Shown: in pieces, positions 43,289 through 53,095 of the stretch
Layout: the number at the start of each line of letters is the position of its first letter
Position numbering within the stretch: the stretch's first letter is position 1
NCBI RefSeq assembly: GCF_018131075.1
Contig: NZ_JAFCLS010000027.1
Coordinates: 1-64,000, forward strand
DNA from: Bradyrhizobium sp. JYMT SZCCT0428
GTDB taxonomy: Bacteria; Pseudomonadota; Alphaproteobacteria; Rhizobiales; Xanthobacteraceae
Direction: 5' to 3'
DNA: 64,000 nt
Translations under genes and position numbers: made by a program
The notes under the pieces: model-generated
Seen by the model: only the letters and a program-made list of their open reading frames with translations
Database searches by the model: none
What the model was told of the DNA's origin: nothing

Positions 43289-46171
43289 ATGAGCGGTCAA
43301 AACAGGAAAGTTCTGAGTTTCGGTCCTTTTGAGTTGTCGATCGGCAACCGGCTTCTGACGAGCGGCACAAAGGTCGTGCCACTCGGGGGCCGGGCGATGG
43401 ACATCCTCATCGTCCTGGTCGAGCAAGCGAGCAAGGTCGTCAGCAGAAGAACCTTGATCGAGCGCGTTTGGCCAAAGCGGGGAGCTGGTGATGTCAGCCT
43501 CCGCGTGCACATCTCGGCGCTGCGCAAGGCGCTGGCTCAAAACGACCCCACCAGGCGATACGTCGCGAACGTACCAGGCCGCGGCTACAGCTTCGTCGTG
43601 CCGCTAATGTCATTCTCCGTGGAGACATCGGAGACTGACTTGGCTTCGAGGTCACGTCTCCCCGCACGTTTGGCGCGTATGGTTGGTCGAAAGGACGTGA
43701 TCGATGCGATCCAGGCGAAACTCGCCGCACAGAAATTCGTTACGATCGTTGGCCCTGGCGGTATCGGGAAGACGAGCGTTGCAGTCGCGGTCGCCCATGA
43801 GATGCGCTCCATCTTCGACGGCCGGGTTCGCTTCGTAGACCTGAGCACACTTGGCGACACCTCCCTCGTTGCGCCCGCGGTGGCGAGCTCATTCGGACTA
43901 GCGATACAAACAAACGATGTGGTGCCGGCCCTGATCGATCACTTGCTGGAAGCTCCGACGCTGCTCGTCCTCGACAGTTGCGAACATCTGATTGATGGAG
44001 CTTCCGCTCTCGCGGAAAAGCTGTTTTGCCGTGTGCCAACATTGCATCTGCTTGCGACCACCCGGGAAACATTGCGTATCGAAGGTGAGAATGTCCACGA
44101 GCTCGCTGCGCTTTCATGTCCTCCGGACGATCAGGGGATATCGGCATCGCGCGCGCTTGAATATCCGGCCGTTCAGTTGCTGGTCGAGCGCGTACGAGCC
44201 ATGCGGGGCCAATTCGAGCTGGTCGACGCCGATGCGCCGATTGCGGCTGGAATCTGCCGGCGCCTCGACGGGATCGCACTGGCAATCGAACTCGCGGCCT
44301 GCAGAGTCGACATCTATGGTCTTGGAAAAACTGCAAGCCTGCTTGATGATCACCTGAATCTGACATGGGCAGGGCGTCGGACCGCCGCGGCGAGGCATCA
44401 GACCTTGAATGCTACTCTCGAATGGAGCTATGACCTGCTCGATGAGCGGGAACGGCTTGTATTGAGCAGGCTTAGCGTCTTTTCGGGCGGGTTCACGTTC
44501 GAGGCGGCTATCGCAGTTGTTGCAGATGACAAGGCTGATGAAGCAAGGGCGTCGGATTGTGTTTGGGAGCTTCGGTCAAAATCCTTGATCGCAGCGTATG
44601 GACAAGAATCGCGGCTGCGGTTGCTCGACACTACGCGCGCGTTTGCCTTGCAGCGACTAGCCAAGAGCGATGAGGAGAATATCTTTCGCCACCGTCACGC
44701 CCTTTACTTCAGCGACTTATTCAGGCAGGGCGCCGCGATGGACGTGTCGGGTTGGCCCAAGGCGCTGGGAATCGAGGTCGACAATCTCAGGGCCGCCCTG
44801 AACTGGGCGTTTTCCGCCGCGGGGGATGCGGAAATCGGTATCGAACTCGCTGCTGCATCGGCAAGCACCTGGATGGGTATGTCGCTGCTCACCGAATGCC
44901 GGGAGTGGATGAGTAAGGCCATAAGTCGTCTCGACGACGTGAATTCGGGCACACGACAGGAGATGGTCATTCAGTCGGCGCTCGCAAGTTGCATGATGTT
45001 CACAGGTGGCATGACCGATGAGTCCTACGCGACCTGGGCCAAAACACACGTTCTCGCTGAGGGCCTCAAGGATGCCGAACATCAGCTGATCTCCCTGCTA
45101 GTTCTCTGGGCGCACCAGATTCGCATCCCACACTATCCGGGGGCGACCGGACTGGCCGATCGCTGCGGCAATGTCGCCGAGCGGAGCGGTGATCGCGGCG
45201 CTATCGCAATGGCCAACTACATGCGCGGGGTCACCTACCACCACTCCGGGCGGATACTGGAGGCCGAAGGCTGTCTCGAACTATCACTGCACCGCGACGA
45301 CGAAGCCTCACGACAGTCTCTTATCAAGCGATTTGGCTACGACCGTAAAGCCGATGCTCTCGGCGTCATGGCCAACCTGGCTTGGCTGCGCGGCTCTCCC
45401 GATCATGCGCGGCGGCTTAATCGAACGTCGATCGCAGAGGCACGCCAACTCGATCACGCCGTGCCCCTTTGTGTGGCGCTGACCTGGGCAAGCTTCAACA
45501 TGTATCTGACAAACCCCGATGGTGATGAGACCGAAGCGCTTGCCAACGAACTTGTCGAACACGCCGGAAAATACGCCGTTGAAAGCTATCATGGGTTCGG
45601 TCTCGCTATGCAGGCCCTCTTGAGGGCAAGGCGCGGCGAAGCTGAAGCAGCCGCCGCGACACTCTTCTCTGGTTTGGAGAAGCTGTCGGCGGCACGCTAC
45701 GGGGTGTTCAACTGGTTCATGCAGGCTGAACTTGGGAGATGCATGGCCGCCGACGGCCGGCCGCGGCAGGCGCTTGCGGTCTTCGAAGCCGCGAAGATCA
45801 ACCTTGACGAGCGCCAATGGTACGCTCCGGAATTGCTCCGCATCAGGGGCGAGCTGGCCTTGGCCAATAACGAGGGGCTGGCGGTTGGCAGGGAGTATTT
45901 TGGCCGCGCCCTCGCATTGTCGACCGAGCAAGCGAGCTTTTCATGGGCGCTCAGGGCCGCCACCAGCTTGGTGATTACTGAAAAGTCGGTCGGGAGAAAA
46001 GAGGCAGCGTGGAAGGCGCTGCAAGCGACTTATGGCAAGTTCCGCGAGGGTTTTGATACTTTCGACCTGGGGCTGGCAAAGCAGGTCTTGAGTGGATCAT
46101 TCCCGCACGGTGGCGTTCTCAGCGCGGGCACCAGAAGGTTCGTACCGGCAAAGGATTCGATCGACACTTGA
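43289..46171 (+). CDS. Winged-helix/STAND ATPase transcriptional regulator
   Basis: A 960-residue regulator. Residues 8-110 form an OmpR-type winged helix (LSFGPFELSIGNRLL, VSLRVHISALRKALA, GRGYSFV). The NTPase has Walker A GPGGIGKTS near 154, Walker B LLVLDSCEHL near 225, sensor LLATTRETLRIEG and the GIALAIELAA motif. The last 400 residues are helical repeats of TPR type. The plan matches AfsR/MalT-like signal-transduction ATPases, in which the repeats bind a ligand or partner and ATP drives assembly. ATG 43289 is the natural start. It is a paralogue of the protein at 54459. Confidence 0.9.
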   Translation: MSGQNRKVLSFGPFELSIGNRLLTSGTKVVPLGGRAMDILIVLVEQASKVVSRRTLIERVWPKRGAGDVSLRVHISALRKALAQNDPTRRYVANVPGRGYSFVVPLMSFSVETSETDLASRSRLPARLARMVGRKDVIDAIQAKLAAQKFVTIVGPGGIGKTSVAVAVAHEMRSIFDGRVRFVDLSTLGDTSLVAPAVASSFGLAIQTNDVVPALIDHLLEAPTLLVLDSCEHLIDGASALAEKLFCRVPTLHLLATTRETLRIEGENVHELAALSCPPDDQGISASRALEYPAVQLLVERVRAMRGQFELVDADAPIAAGICRRLDGIALAIELAACRVDIYGLGKTASLLDDHLNLTWAGRRTAAARHQTLNATLEWSYDLLDERERLVLSRLSVFSGGFTFEAAIAVVADDKADEARASDCVWELRSKSLIAAYGQESRLRLLDTTRAFALQRLAKSDEENIFRHRHALYFSDLFRQGAAMDVSGWPKALGIEVDNLRAALNWAFSAAGDAEIGIELAAASASTWMGMSLLTECREWMSKAISRLDDVNSGTRQEMVIQSALASCMMFTGGMTDESYATWAKTHVLAEGLKDAEHQLISLLVLWAHQIRIPHYPGATGLADRCGNVAERSGDRGAIAMANYMRGVTYHHSGRILEAEGCLELSLHRDDEASRQSLIKRFGYDRKADALGVMANLAWLRGSPDHARRLNRTSIAEARQLDHAVPLCVALTWASFNMYLTNPDGDETEALANELVEHAGKYAVESYHGFGLAMQALLRARRGEAEAAAATLFSGLEKLSAARYGVFNWFMQAELGRCMAADGRPRQALAVFEAAKINLDERQWYAPELLRIRGELALANNEGLAVGREYFGRALALSTEQASFSWALRAATSLVITEKSVGRKEAAWKALQATYGKFREGFDTFDLGLAKQVLSGSFPHGGVLSAGTRRFVPAKDSIDT

Positions 46172-46295
46172 TCGGGCCGGGCAAAGCGTGACGAAATCAT
46201 CGGGCGAAGCGAAGACTTGAACAATGACAAATAACTGAAGCAGCAAATTTTAATGGTTCTTCGAGGAGGGTGTGAATCCAAAACGTGGTTTACTT

Positions 46296-47654
46296 CTAGC
46301 GTTCCGACCATCGAAACTCTCGAGGCGTGGTGCCGAGCCTCTGACGGAAATGACGCGCCAGATGACCTTGGTCGAAAAAGCCCACAGTGAACGCAATTTC
46401 CGCTAACGAGAGATCCGTTTGAACCAACATCTCCTGGGCACGCTCGATTCGCTTTTGCGTGAGGTAGGCATGCGGCGCCACCCCGGCGGATTGCTTAAAT
46501 TGTCGCGCAAAATGATGCACTGATAGTCCGGCGACTCCAGCCAGAATCGACAGATCGATGCTTTCACCCAAATGCACTTCGACGAATTCCCGCACTCGAC
46601 GCATCGCGCCGGGCGACAATCCGCCCTGTGCTTGCGGTGATGGTGGCAGCCGTGAAATATCGATCGAGCCCAAGCGCGGGCGCGTGTGCAGGTTATCGTC
46701 AGTCATAGGGTGACCGGGTGGAGTCACAAGCGCTGGCCGACTGTCACCGCAGCCGGCGATTAGCAATCGCGCAGAGATATCGGTCCGGTCCTGGCGCCGG
46801 AAGAGGTCGATGTCTCGTTCGAAAATCGACCACAAGCTGGTACCCGCCTGGAGCCCGCGATCATCGAGCATGAGGGACGTGCGCGCGGCGCGGTTTGCGC
46901 CAATGATTTGTTGGTTGCCGGCAACCGCGAGCAGCATGCCTGAACCGATTCCTTCCGGCGGCGCTACTGCCACGATCCACTCTCGACGGAACTGCTCACG
47001 AAAAAATCGCTCTTCTATCGCGCGCGCCGATCGTACTGTGAGCGCGCCGGTCAGCGCGTGCGCTCGTTCGGAGAGTCCAGGATCGATGGCAGAGACATCC
47101 AGGACTGCCATCAGTCGCCCATCGAGCCCGAACACCGGCGCGCCAGAGCAGCTCAATTCAATATGTCTGGACCTGAAATGCTGACTTCTGTGAACGGTGA
47201 CAGGCCGCTCTTCGGCGATGACGGTGCCGATGCCGTTTGTGCCCTCCACGTCCTCGGACCACACTCCGCCGAGCCAAGTTCCCCAATATTGGAACTGGCT
47301 TGCCAGCGCATTTTCACCACGGTGAGCGACTGCGACGCCCGAGCTATCACAGAGCAGGACGGTGTACCCAGCCTCACGAACCACCTCGTACAATGCATCC
47401 ATCTCCTGCCGGGCAGTGAAGATGAGCTTATCCAGCGGTTCGCGAAAATGTTTCAGCTCAGCGGGCGTGAGGATACGTGGCGCCTGGCTATCGAGCGGAT
47501 CGAGGCCGTGTTTTTTTGCCGACCTTTGCCAGGAGCTTGATACCGCTTGTATCTCCAGCGGAGGCGTCGCCCCTTCGGCAACCGAATAAACGCGGTCAGC
47601 GTGCCCCGCGATAGTGTCGAGCGAGCCTGCAGACCGCTCCGAGAGTCTCATCAC
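46296..47654 (-). CDS. GAF-AraC transcriptional regulator (AcoR-like sensor part)
   Basis: A 452-residue regulator that joins an AcoR-type sensory N terminus to an AraC DNA-binding domain. The N-terminal part has SWQRSAKKHGLDP and a GAF domain (about 85-225) with EDVEGTNGIGTVIAEERPVT, HRSQHF and APVFGLDGRLMAVLDVSA, as in acetoin regulators. Instead of the usual sigma-54 AAA and Fis domains, the C terminus (about 350-450) is an AraC domain (VHHFARQFKQSAGVAPHAYL, IAFTVGFFDQGHLARHF). It converges with the STAND gene upstream and is divergent from the kinase-like gene at 48060. A small ketone- or aldehyde-type effector is a guess. Confidence 0.9.
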   Translation of the reverse strand: MMRLSERSAGSLDTIAGHADRVYSVAEGATPPLEIQAVSSSWQRSAKKHGLDPLDSQAPRILTPAELKHFREPLDKLIFTARQEMDALYEVVREAGYTVLLCDSSGVAVAHRGENALASQFQYWGTWLGGVWSEDVEGTNGIGTVIAEERPVTVHRSQHFRSRHIELSCSGAPVFGLDGRLMAVLDVSAIDPGLSERAHALTGALTVRSARAIEERFFREQFRREWIVAVAPPEGIGSGMLLAVAGNQQIIGANRAARTSLMLDDRGLQAGTSLWSIFERDIDLFRRQDRTDISARLLIAGCGDSRPALVTPPGHPMTDDNLHTRPRLGSIDISRLPPSPQAQGGLSPGAMRRVREFVEVHLGESIDLSILAGVAGLSVHHFARQFKQSAGVAPHAYLTQKRIERAQEMLVQTDLSLAEIAFTVGFFDQGHLARHFRQRLGTTPREFRWSER

Positions 47655-48059
47655 CGCACCTGGGTTACTATGGGCGCGCTCTTGGCGGCGGCGGGCCGTT
47701 CAATTTCCGACCGTGGCAAAACGCGCTGTCGCTGTGAGCGGCGCCGGAGCTCCTCGGGGCACCGCGGACACCAAAAAAGGCGTTGTCGATGCGGTATCAA
47801 GATACCTCCGCGCCAAAGGCCATTGACGGAGCTGTTTCGGCCTATTTAGCAAAGTGCGCGTAAATTGCCGATCCCGAATTAGCCAGATTTGGACAATTGA
47901 GCCCGACCCCGTCTCTCAAAGGCGCAACAGGCCAAAATTCCACATGAAAAAAAGCAAAGGCCTCCGGGCCGGATCAAGCCCGTCCAAGAGGAGAATTAAT
48001 CATTCGGGGGATGTTCACGGCACCGGGTGATTCCGCTCCGAAGATTCAAGGAGGGCACT
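47655..48059. other. Divergent regulatory region
   Basis: About 400 bases between divergent regulator genes. A short plus-strand frame at 47712-47826 has little to support it. The last 20 bases hold a strong AAGGAGG ribosome site for the kinase-like gene. I find no confident promoter boxes. Confidence 0.4.
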
Positions 48060-48902
48060 ATGATCTACATTCGACATCTGGGCGCCGCGCCTGAGGATAC
48101 TAAAAAACAGGATTTTGATGCCGCACTAATCCGAACGAACGCCCTGACGTTGGCCACCGACGGCTTGCGCGAGGCGCAGGTTGATCTGGCGTACGTCGAT
48201 CGGATCGCAACGATAGGACGGCTCACGGCCTCGATCGCCCCTGAAGTGACGCAGCGCATTGCAGCGATAGTCACCAACGCTCAGGCCGCTCGGCACTTTC
48301 TGGATCGTCGACCGCCGGACCTGGACGAGGTACGGGAAGCGCTCGATTGCATCGTGAGAGAGGCCTATCGAGCAAGCGACGTGATCTACCGGATCCGCGG
48401 CCTCCTTAAGGAGGCGCCGCCGAAGAGGGAGCGCGCGGAGATCAATGCAGCGATCCGCGAAGTGATTGAGTTGACGCGTAGCGAGGCGACGAAAAACGGC
48501 GTATCAGTGCAGACGCGGTTCGCAGAGCCATCGCCGGTCGTCCAAGCAGATTGGGTGCAACTGCAGCAAGTAATCCTCAATTTGATTATCAACGCCGTCG
48601 AGGCAATGAGCGGCATTCGCGGAGGAGCACGCGAATTGCTGATTTGTACCGGGAAAGCGGAGTCAAACGGCGCGCTGGTGGCGGTACGAGATTCGGGTCC
48701 GGGACTGGATCTGAAGAGTGTGGACCGCCTATTCGAGGCCTTCTACACTACCAAGGTGCAAGGCATGGGCATAGGTTTGGCCATCTGCCGTTCCATCATC
48801 GAAGCGCACGGTGGGCGACTGTGGGCGAGGGCGAACGCGCCCTGCGGCGCCATCTTTCAATTCACATTGCCCGCCCAGGCTGGAGATCGTGATGGGTGCT
48901 GA
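48060..48902 (+). CDS. Histidine-kinase-like protein lacking the phospho-acceptor histidine
   Basis: A 280-residue soluble protein with the kinase core only. The dimerisation helix reads IATIGRLTASIAPEVTQRIA, where active relatives in this window have SIAHEVNQP or SITHEVNQP: histidine 61 is proline (codon CCT), Asn is Thr and Pro is Arg. The ATPase domain is intact (N-box LNLIINAVEAM, G1 DSGPGLD, G2 GMGIGLAICRSI). It cannot autophosphorylate on the usual residue, so it may act as a phosphatase, as a kinase for a partner subunit, or as a scaffold. AAGGAGG precedes the ATG. The intact relative at 49267 follows. Confidence 0.88.
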   Translation: MIYIRHLGAAPEDTKKQDFDAALIRTNALTLATDGLREAQVDLAYVDRIATIGRLTASIAPEVTQRIAAIVTNAQAARHFLDRRPPDLDEVREALDCIVREAYRASDVIYRIRGLLKEAPPKRERAEINAAIREVIELTRSEATKNGVSVQTRFAEPSPVVQADWVQLQQVILNLIINAVEAMSGIRGGARELLICTGKAESNGALVAVRDSGPGLDLKSVDRLFEAFYTTKVQGMGIGLAICRSIIEAHGGRLWARANAPCGAIFQFTLPAQAGDRDGC

Positions 48903-49266
48903 GACGATCACGCGCCGACTTATGCCGGCCTAATCCCGGAAGCGGCGAGTGTTGCCACGAGGGACACGTCCGAGACGGGTCGGACTGCCAGCGGCATACT
49001 TCGTCGGTGCATTCTTCCTTGCACTTCGGCCTCGAAGGCCTGCTCCAAAAGCGCTGCCGCGCCGTTGCTCAAGACCTCGGTCAGCGGGTCCGCAAAAAGT
49101 TCTTGGTTGGGAGGGTTGGAAAACGTTAGTGTCGGTCTGGGCGTATCACTCCTTCAGTGGAGAAGTGGAGGCTTCGAACACCCCACGATACGCCGCCCCC
49201 TCATGCCGTCACCAACTTTCGCGCATTGCTCCTCGTTGGTCGGCTGGCTCACAAATGAGGCAAGCC
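48903..49266. other. Region between two kinase-like genes
   Basis: The frame of the large kinase is open back to 48949, but the upstream residues are Arg-, Pro- and Ser-rich and unlike any domain, so I treat this as untranslated. No terminator or promoter is clear. Confidence 0.4.
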
Positions 49267-52200
49267 ATGGCGCATCGGGACCCTTCATCGCCAACACCCA
49301 TGCCGACGATTCTCCGGTACGGCATTGCAATTCTGTCCGTAGCAATCGCCAACGGCTTGGCTTTCCTCGTGCTGCGGCATTTCGAAGCTATTTTGACGCC
49401 GTTCCTGTTCGCAGTCGCTGTGACCGTTTGGTACGCTGGAACCGGGCCAAGTGTGCTCGCAATTGTCCTCTCAGTCATTAGCCTCAATTACTTCTTCCTT
49501 CGTCCCTCTTTTTCCTTCAGCCCAATAAGCTCTGCCGATCTCGTCTATTTAACCTTTTGCATATTCTGCGCCTTGGGTGTCGGCTGGGTCAGCGCCGTGC
49601 GACGACATGCAGAGCAAGAGCTTCGTCAGGCCCGTGATGAGCTCGAGGCCAAGGTGGTGGAACGAACTGCCGACTTACAGCGGAGCGAAGGCTATTTGGC
49701 CGAAACACAGAAGCTGACCCACACTGGCAGTTGGGCATGGGACGCTCGCAGCCAGAGAGTGCTCTACTGCTCCGAGGAAATGTTCCGAATTTACGGATTG
49801 GATCCGCAGGTGGATCTGCCGACCCGCAAAAACTTTCGGCAACGAGTTCATCCGGAGGATCGAAACAGGACAGACGCGAGATTTGCGAGGGTGGTCAACG
49901 AAAAAGTTGACAGCTTCGACGAGTACAGGGTTTTGCTGCCTGACGGAACAGTTAAGCATGTCATTTCATCGGGGCACCCGATTCTCGACGGGAACGGAGA
50001 GCTCATCGCGTTCATCGGCACTGCGACAGACGTAACAGAGCGCAAGCGCGCGGAGGAGGCATTGCAGGAACGCGAAGCGAAAATCCGTCGCTTGGTCGAT
50101 TCCAACATCATCGGAATTTTCATCACGGGCCTGGAAGGTCGGGTTCTTGAGGCGAATGACGCGTTTCTTCATCTTGTAGGACAGGAACGGGACGATCTGG
50201 TTTCAGGTCGCATACGCTGGACGGACTTGACCCCACCGGAATGGCGCGAGCGCGACAAGCGTGCCCTGGCGGAACTGAACTCAAAAACGATTGCTCAGCC
50301 GTACGAGAAGGAGTTTTTCCGAAAGGATGGCAGGCGCGTCCCCGTGCTGATTGGAGGGGCGCTGTTCGAAGAGGGCGGCAACGAGGGCGTCGCATTCGTG
50401 CTCGATCTGACGGAGCGCAAGCGGGCCGAACAAGCTCTGGTGCGAAGTGAGGCTTATTTAGCCGAAACGCAGAAGCTGACCCACACCGGCACCTGGGCAT
50501 GGGACGCTCGCAGCCAGACGGTGCTCTTCTGCTCCGAGGAAATGTTCCGAATTTACGGGTTGGATCCGCAGGTGGATCTACCGACCCGCAGAAACTTTCG
50601 GCAACGAGTTCATCCCGAGGATCGCAACAGGGTAGACGAAAGACAAGCGAGGGTGGTCAACGAAAAAGTTGACAGCTTCGACGAGTTTAGGATTGTGCTG
50701 CCCGACGGAACAGTGAAGCACGTCAGTTCAACATGGCACACGTTCCTCGATGGGAACGGAGAGCTCATCGAATTGATAGGCACTGCGACAGACATAACAG
50801 TACGCAAGTGCGCCGAGGAAGCATTGCGGGAAAGCGAAGCGAAAATCCGGCGCTTGGTCGATTCCAACATCATCGGAATTTTCATCTGGGATCTCGAAGG
50901 TCGCATTCTTGAGGCAAATGACGCGTTTCTCCGCATGGGGGGGTACGATCGAGAGGATCTTATCTCGGGCCGACTGAACCGAACGGACCTGACGCCGCCG
51001 GAATGGCGCGAGCGCGACGCGCGGACTGATGCAGAGCTGAAGATGATCGGGGCAGTCCAACCATTCGAGAAGGAGTACTTTCGGAAAGACGGGGGTCGCG
51101 TACCCGTGTTGATTGGTTTGGCTGCGTTCGGCGAAGAACGAGACCAGGGCGTCGCATTCGTGCTCGATCTGACGGAGCTCAAGCGCGCCGAGGAAGCATC
51201 GCGGGAAAGCGAAGCGAAATTCCGCGACTACGCGGAAAGCGCCTCCGATTGGTACTGGGAAACCGACCCTGATCACAAATTCACACGCCTCACGGAGGAC
51301 GAACGACGTCTCGCTCGCGGCCTCGCGACTGTGAGCCGGATTGGAGTGGCCCGATGGGAATTCGCAACGGACGTCCAATCGGAGCCGGAAAAGTGGGAGC
51401 TTCATCGGTCTATGCTCAAGGCGCGTCAGCCGTTCCGCGATTTTGTCTACCGGGCCACACATAGCGACGGAACTGTGGTTTATAACAAAATCAGCGGCAA
51501 GCCAGTGTTTGACGCCAAAGGAGAATTCCGCGGTTATCGTGGCACAGGCACCGATGTTACGGCATTGTGGATGGCAGAAGAAGAAGCTCGCGAAAACGAG
51601 CAGCGATACCGCAAGGCGGAACTCGAGCTCGCGCACGCTAACCGCGTCGCGACGATGGGCCAATTGACGGCCTCGATCACCCATGAAGTGAATCAGCCGA
51701 TTACAGCGGCAGTCACGTACGCGTTAGCCGCACGGCGTTTCCTAAGCGCTGAGCCGCCGAATTTTCGTGAGGTGGATGACGCGCTCTCCCTTATTGTCAA
51801 GGAGGGCAATCGCGCAGGCGAGGTCGTCGGGCGAGTCCGCGCACTCATTAAGAAGGCTCCCGTTCGAAAAGACGCCGTAGAGATTAACGATGCTCTCCTC
51901 GAGGTTATTGCTCTCACCCGGAGGGAGGCCGCAAATAATAGCGTCTCGGTGCGGACGCAGTTAGCGGAGGGCTTGCCGCGTGTTCAGGGAGACCGAGTGC
52001 AGCTGCAACAGGTACTGCTTAACTTGATCATCAACGCCATCGAAGCGATGCGAGACAGCGGCGAAGGGGAGCGGGAATTGCTCGTCAGCAGCTATAACGG
52101 ACCGGATGGCGTCTCAGTCGAGGTGCGAGATTCAGGTCCAGACTTCGCAGCGGCGGATCTTGACCGCGTGTTCGAGGCTTTCTACAGCACGAAACCGAAC

Positions 52201-52335
52201 GGTGTGGGACTTGGGCTGTCGATCTGCCGGTCGATTGTCGAAGCGCATAACGGACGATTGTGGGCGAGCCCTAACGTGCCACGCGGCGCTATCTTTGGCT
52301 TCATTACGCCGGCTCATCCGGCCGCCGCATCGTGA
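49267..52335 (+). CDS. DUF4118-type membrane sensor kinase with duplicated PAS pair
   Basis: A 1022-residue kinase. Residues about 15-110 form a DUF4118 four-helix membrane domain (LRYGIAILSVAIANGLAFLV and following). Five PAS units come next: a pair (about 140-390), a near-identical second pair (about 394-640), and a fifth (about 645-770). The H-box TASITHEVNQPITAAV is intact, N-box LNLIINAIEAM and G2 GVGLGLSICRSI are intact, but G1 is DSGPD rather than DSGPG. The PAS repeat period is 254 residues (762 bp). GAGG six bases before ATG 49267 decides the start. The FixJ-like regulator at 52448 is the likely partner. Confidence 0.9.
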   Translation: MAHRDPSSPTPMPTILRYGIAILSVAIANGLAFLVLRHFEAILTPFLFAVAVTVWYAGTGPSVLAIVLSVISLNYFFLRPSFSFSPISSADLVYLTFCIFCALGVGWVSAVRRHAEQELRQARDELEAKVVERTADLQRSEGYLAETQKLTHTGSWAWDARSQRVLYCSEEMFRIYGLDPQVDLPTRKNFRQRVHPEDRNRTDARFARVVNEKVDSFDEYRVLLPDGTVKHVISSGHPILDGNGELIAFIGTATDVTERKRAEEALQEREAKIRRLVDSNIIGIFITGLEGRVLEANDAFLHLVGQERDDLVSGRIRWTDLTPPEWRERDKRALAELNSKTIAQPYEKEFFRKDGRRVPVLIGGALFEEGGNEGVAFVLDLTERKRAEQALVRSEAYLAETQKLTHTGTWAWDARSQTVLFCSEEMFRIYGLDPQVDLPTRRNFRQRVHPEDRNRVDERQARVVNEKVDSFDEFRIVLPDGTVKHVSSTWHTFLDGNGELIELIGTATDITVRKCAEEALRESEAKIRRLVDSNIIGIFIWDLEGRILEANDAFLRMGGYDREDLISGRLNRTDLTPPEWRERDARTDAELKMIGAVQPFEKEYFRKDGGRVPVLIGLAAFGEERDQGVAFVLDLTELKRAEEASRESEAKFRDYAESASDWYWETDPDHKFTRLTEDERRLARGLATVSRIGVARWEFATDVQSEPEKWELHRSMLKARQPFRDFVYRATHSDGTVVYNKISGKPVFDAKGEFRGYRGTGTDVTALWMAEEEARENEQRYRKAELELAHANRVATMGQLTASITHEVNQPITAAVTYALAARRFLSAEPPNFREVDDALSLIVKEGNRAGEVVGRVRALIKKAPVRKDAVEINDALLEVIALTRREAANNSVSVRTQLAEGLPRVQGDRVQLQQVLLNLIINAIEAMRDSGEGERELLVSSYNGPDGVSVEVRDSGPDFAAADLDRVFEAFYSTKPNGVGLGLSICRSIVEAHNGRLWASPNVPRGAIFGFITPAHPAAAS
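49683..51200 (+). repeat. In-gene tandem duplication, 762-bp period
   Basis: Bases from about 49683 to 50442 and about 50445 to 51200 encode the same two PAS units and are largely identical at DNA level, for example in GCCGAAACxCAGAAGCTGACC and TTGGTCGATTCCAACATCAT. The exact multiple of three keeps the frame. Part of the repeat start recurs once more near 51190. Confidence 0.85.
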
Positions 52336-52447
52336 GTGGAGTACCGCTTCGGATCCGCGGCGTAGCGGAGGTCGAGTCTGGCAGGCACCCTGGTCTATGG
52401 TCAGACACAATAGGACCTTTGCGAGAGATGCAGGCAGAGCTTCTGCG

Positions 52448-53095
52448 CTAGGCCACGCGACCCGGGCTGCGCGGCTTTGTCAGCGGCAGTTGCAATTGGT
52501 CGGCCATGCGCGCCAGGTCAGGCAAGGACGATGCCCGCATCTTGCGCATCACTTGGCCACGATGAACTTTTACCGTGATTTCGCTTACGCCGAGGTCGCC
52601 TGCAATCTGCTTGTTCAGCCGTCCGCTCACCACGAAAGCCATGACTTCGCGCTCCCGCGGCGTCAACTTTTCGAAACGAGCTTTCAGCTCTGCAATAGCT
52701 CGTTCTTGCTCAAGCTGCTCTCGATCACGGGTATGACCGAGCTGTATCGCGTCAAGCAAATCCTGCTCCCGGAACGGTTTTGTCAAGAATTCGATCGCGC
52801 CACCCTTCATCGCCTGCACCGACATTGGAATGTCACCATGTCCGGTAATGAAGATGATTGGCAGCTGTCTTTTGGCCCCCGCCAATTCGCGTTGCAGCTC
52901 GAGTCCGCTCTGGCCGGGAAGCCGGACGTCAAGCACCAGGCAAGCGGGCCCTTCCGGCCGATTCGCCGCGAGAAATTCGCTCACCGAACCGAATAGGCTA
53001 ACCCGAAAGCCTGCCGATTGAAGCAGCTTGCCTAATGAGTCCCGCACTCCCGGATCATCGTCGATGACCATCACTATTGGCGGTTGCTCTACCAC
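52448..53095 (-). CDS. FixJ-family response regulator
   Basis: A 215-residue regulator with receiver (MVIDDDPGVRD, acceptor in VLDVRLPGQSG, FITGHGDIPMSVQAMKGGAI, LTKPF) and LuxR-type helix-turn-helix (LTPREREVMAFVVSGRLNKQ, then LGVSEITVKVHRGQVM). The start is GTG or ATG at the 5' end, with the MVEQPPIVMVIDDD sequence expected of the family. It converges with the large PAS kinase, 112 bp away, the obvious candidate partner. It is a close relative of the regulator at 34376. Targets unknown. Confidence 0.93.
   Translation of the reverse strand: MVEQPPIVMVIDDDPGVRDSLGKLLQSAGFRVSLFGSVSEFLAANRPEGPACLVLDVRLPGQSGLELQRELAGAKRQLPIIFITGHGDIPMSVQAMKGGAIEFLTKPFREQDLLDAIQLGHTRDREQLEQERAIAELKARFEKLTPREREVMAFVVSGRLNKQIAGDLGVSEITVKVHRGQVMRKMRASSLPDLARMADQLQLPLTKPRSPGRVA

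Noticed and set aside
47712..47826. Small plus-strand frame (MAKRAVAVSG and on)
   Set aside because: GTG start without a clear ribosome site, low complexity, in a divergent promoter region.
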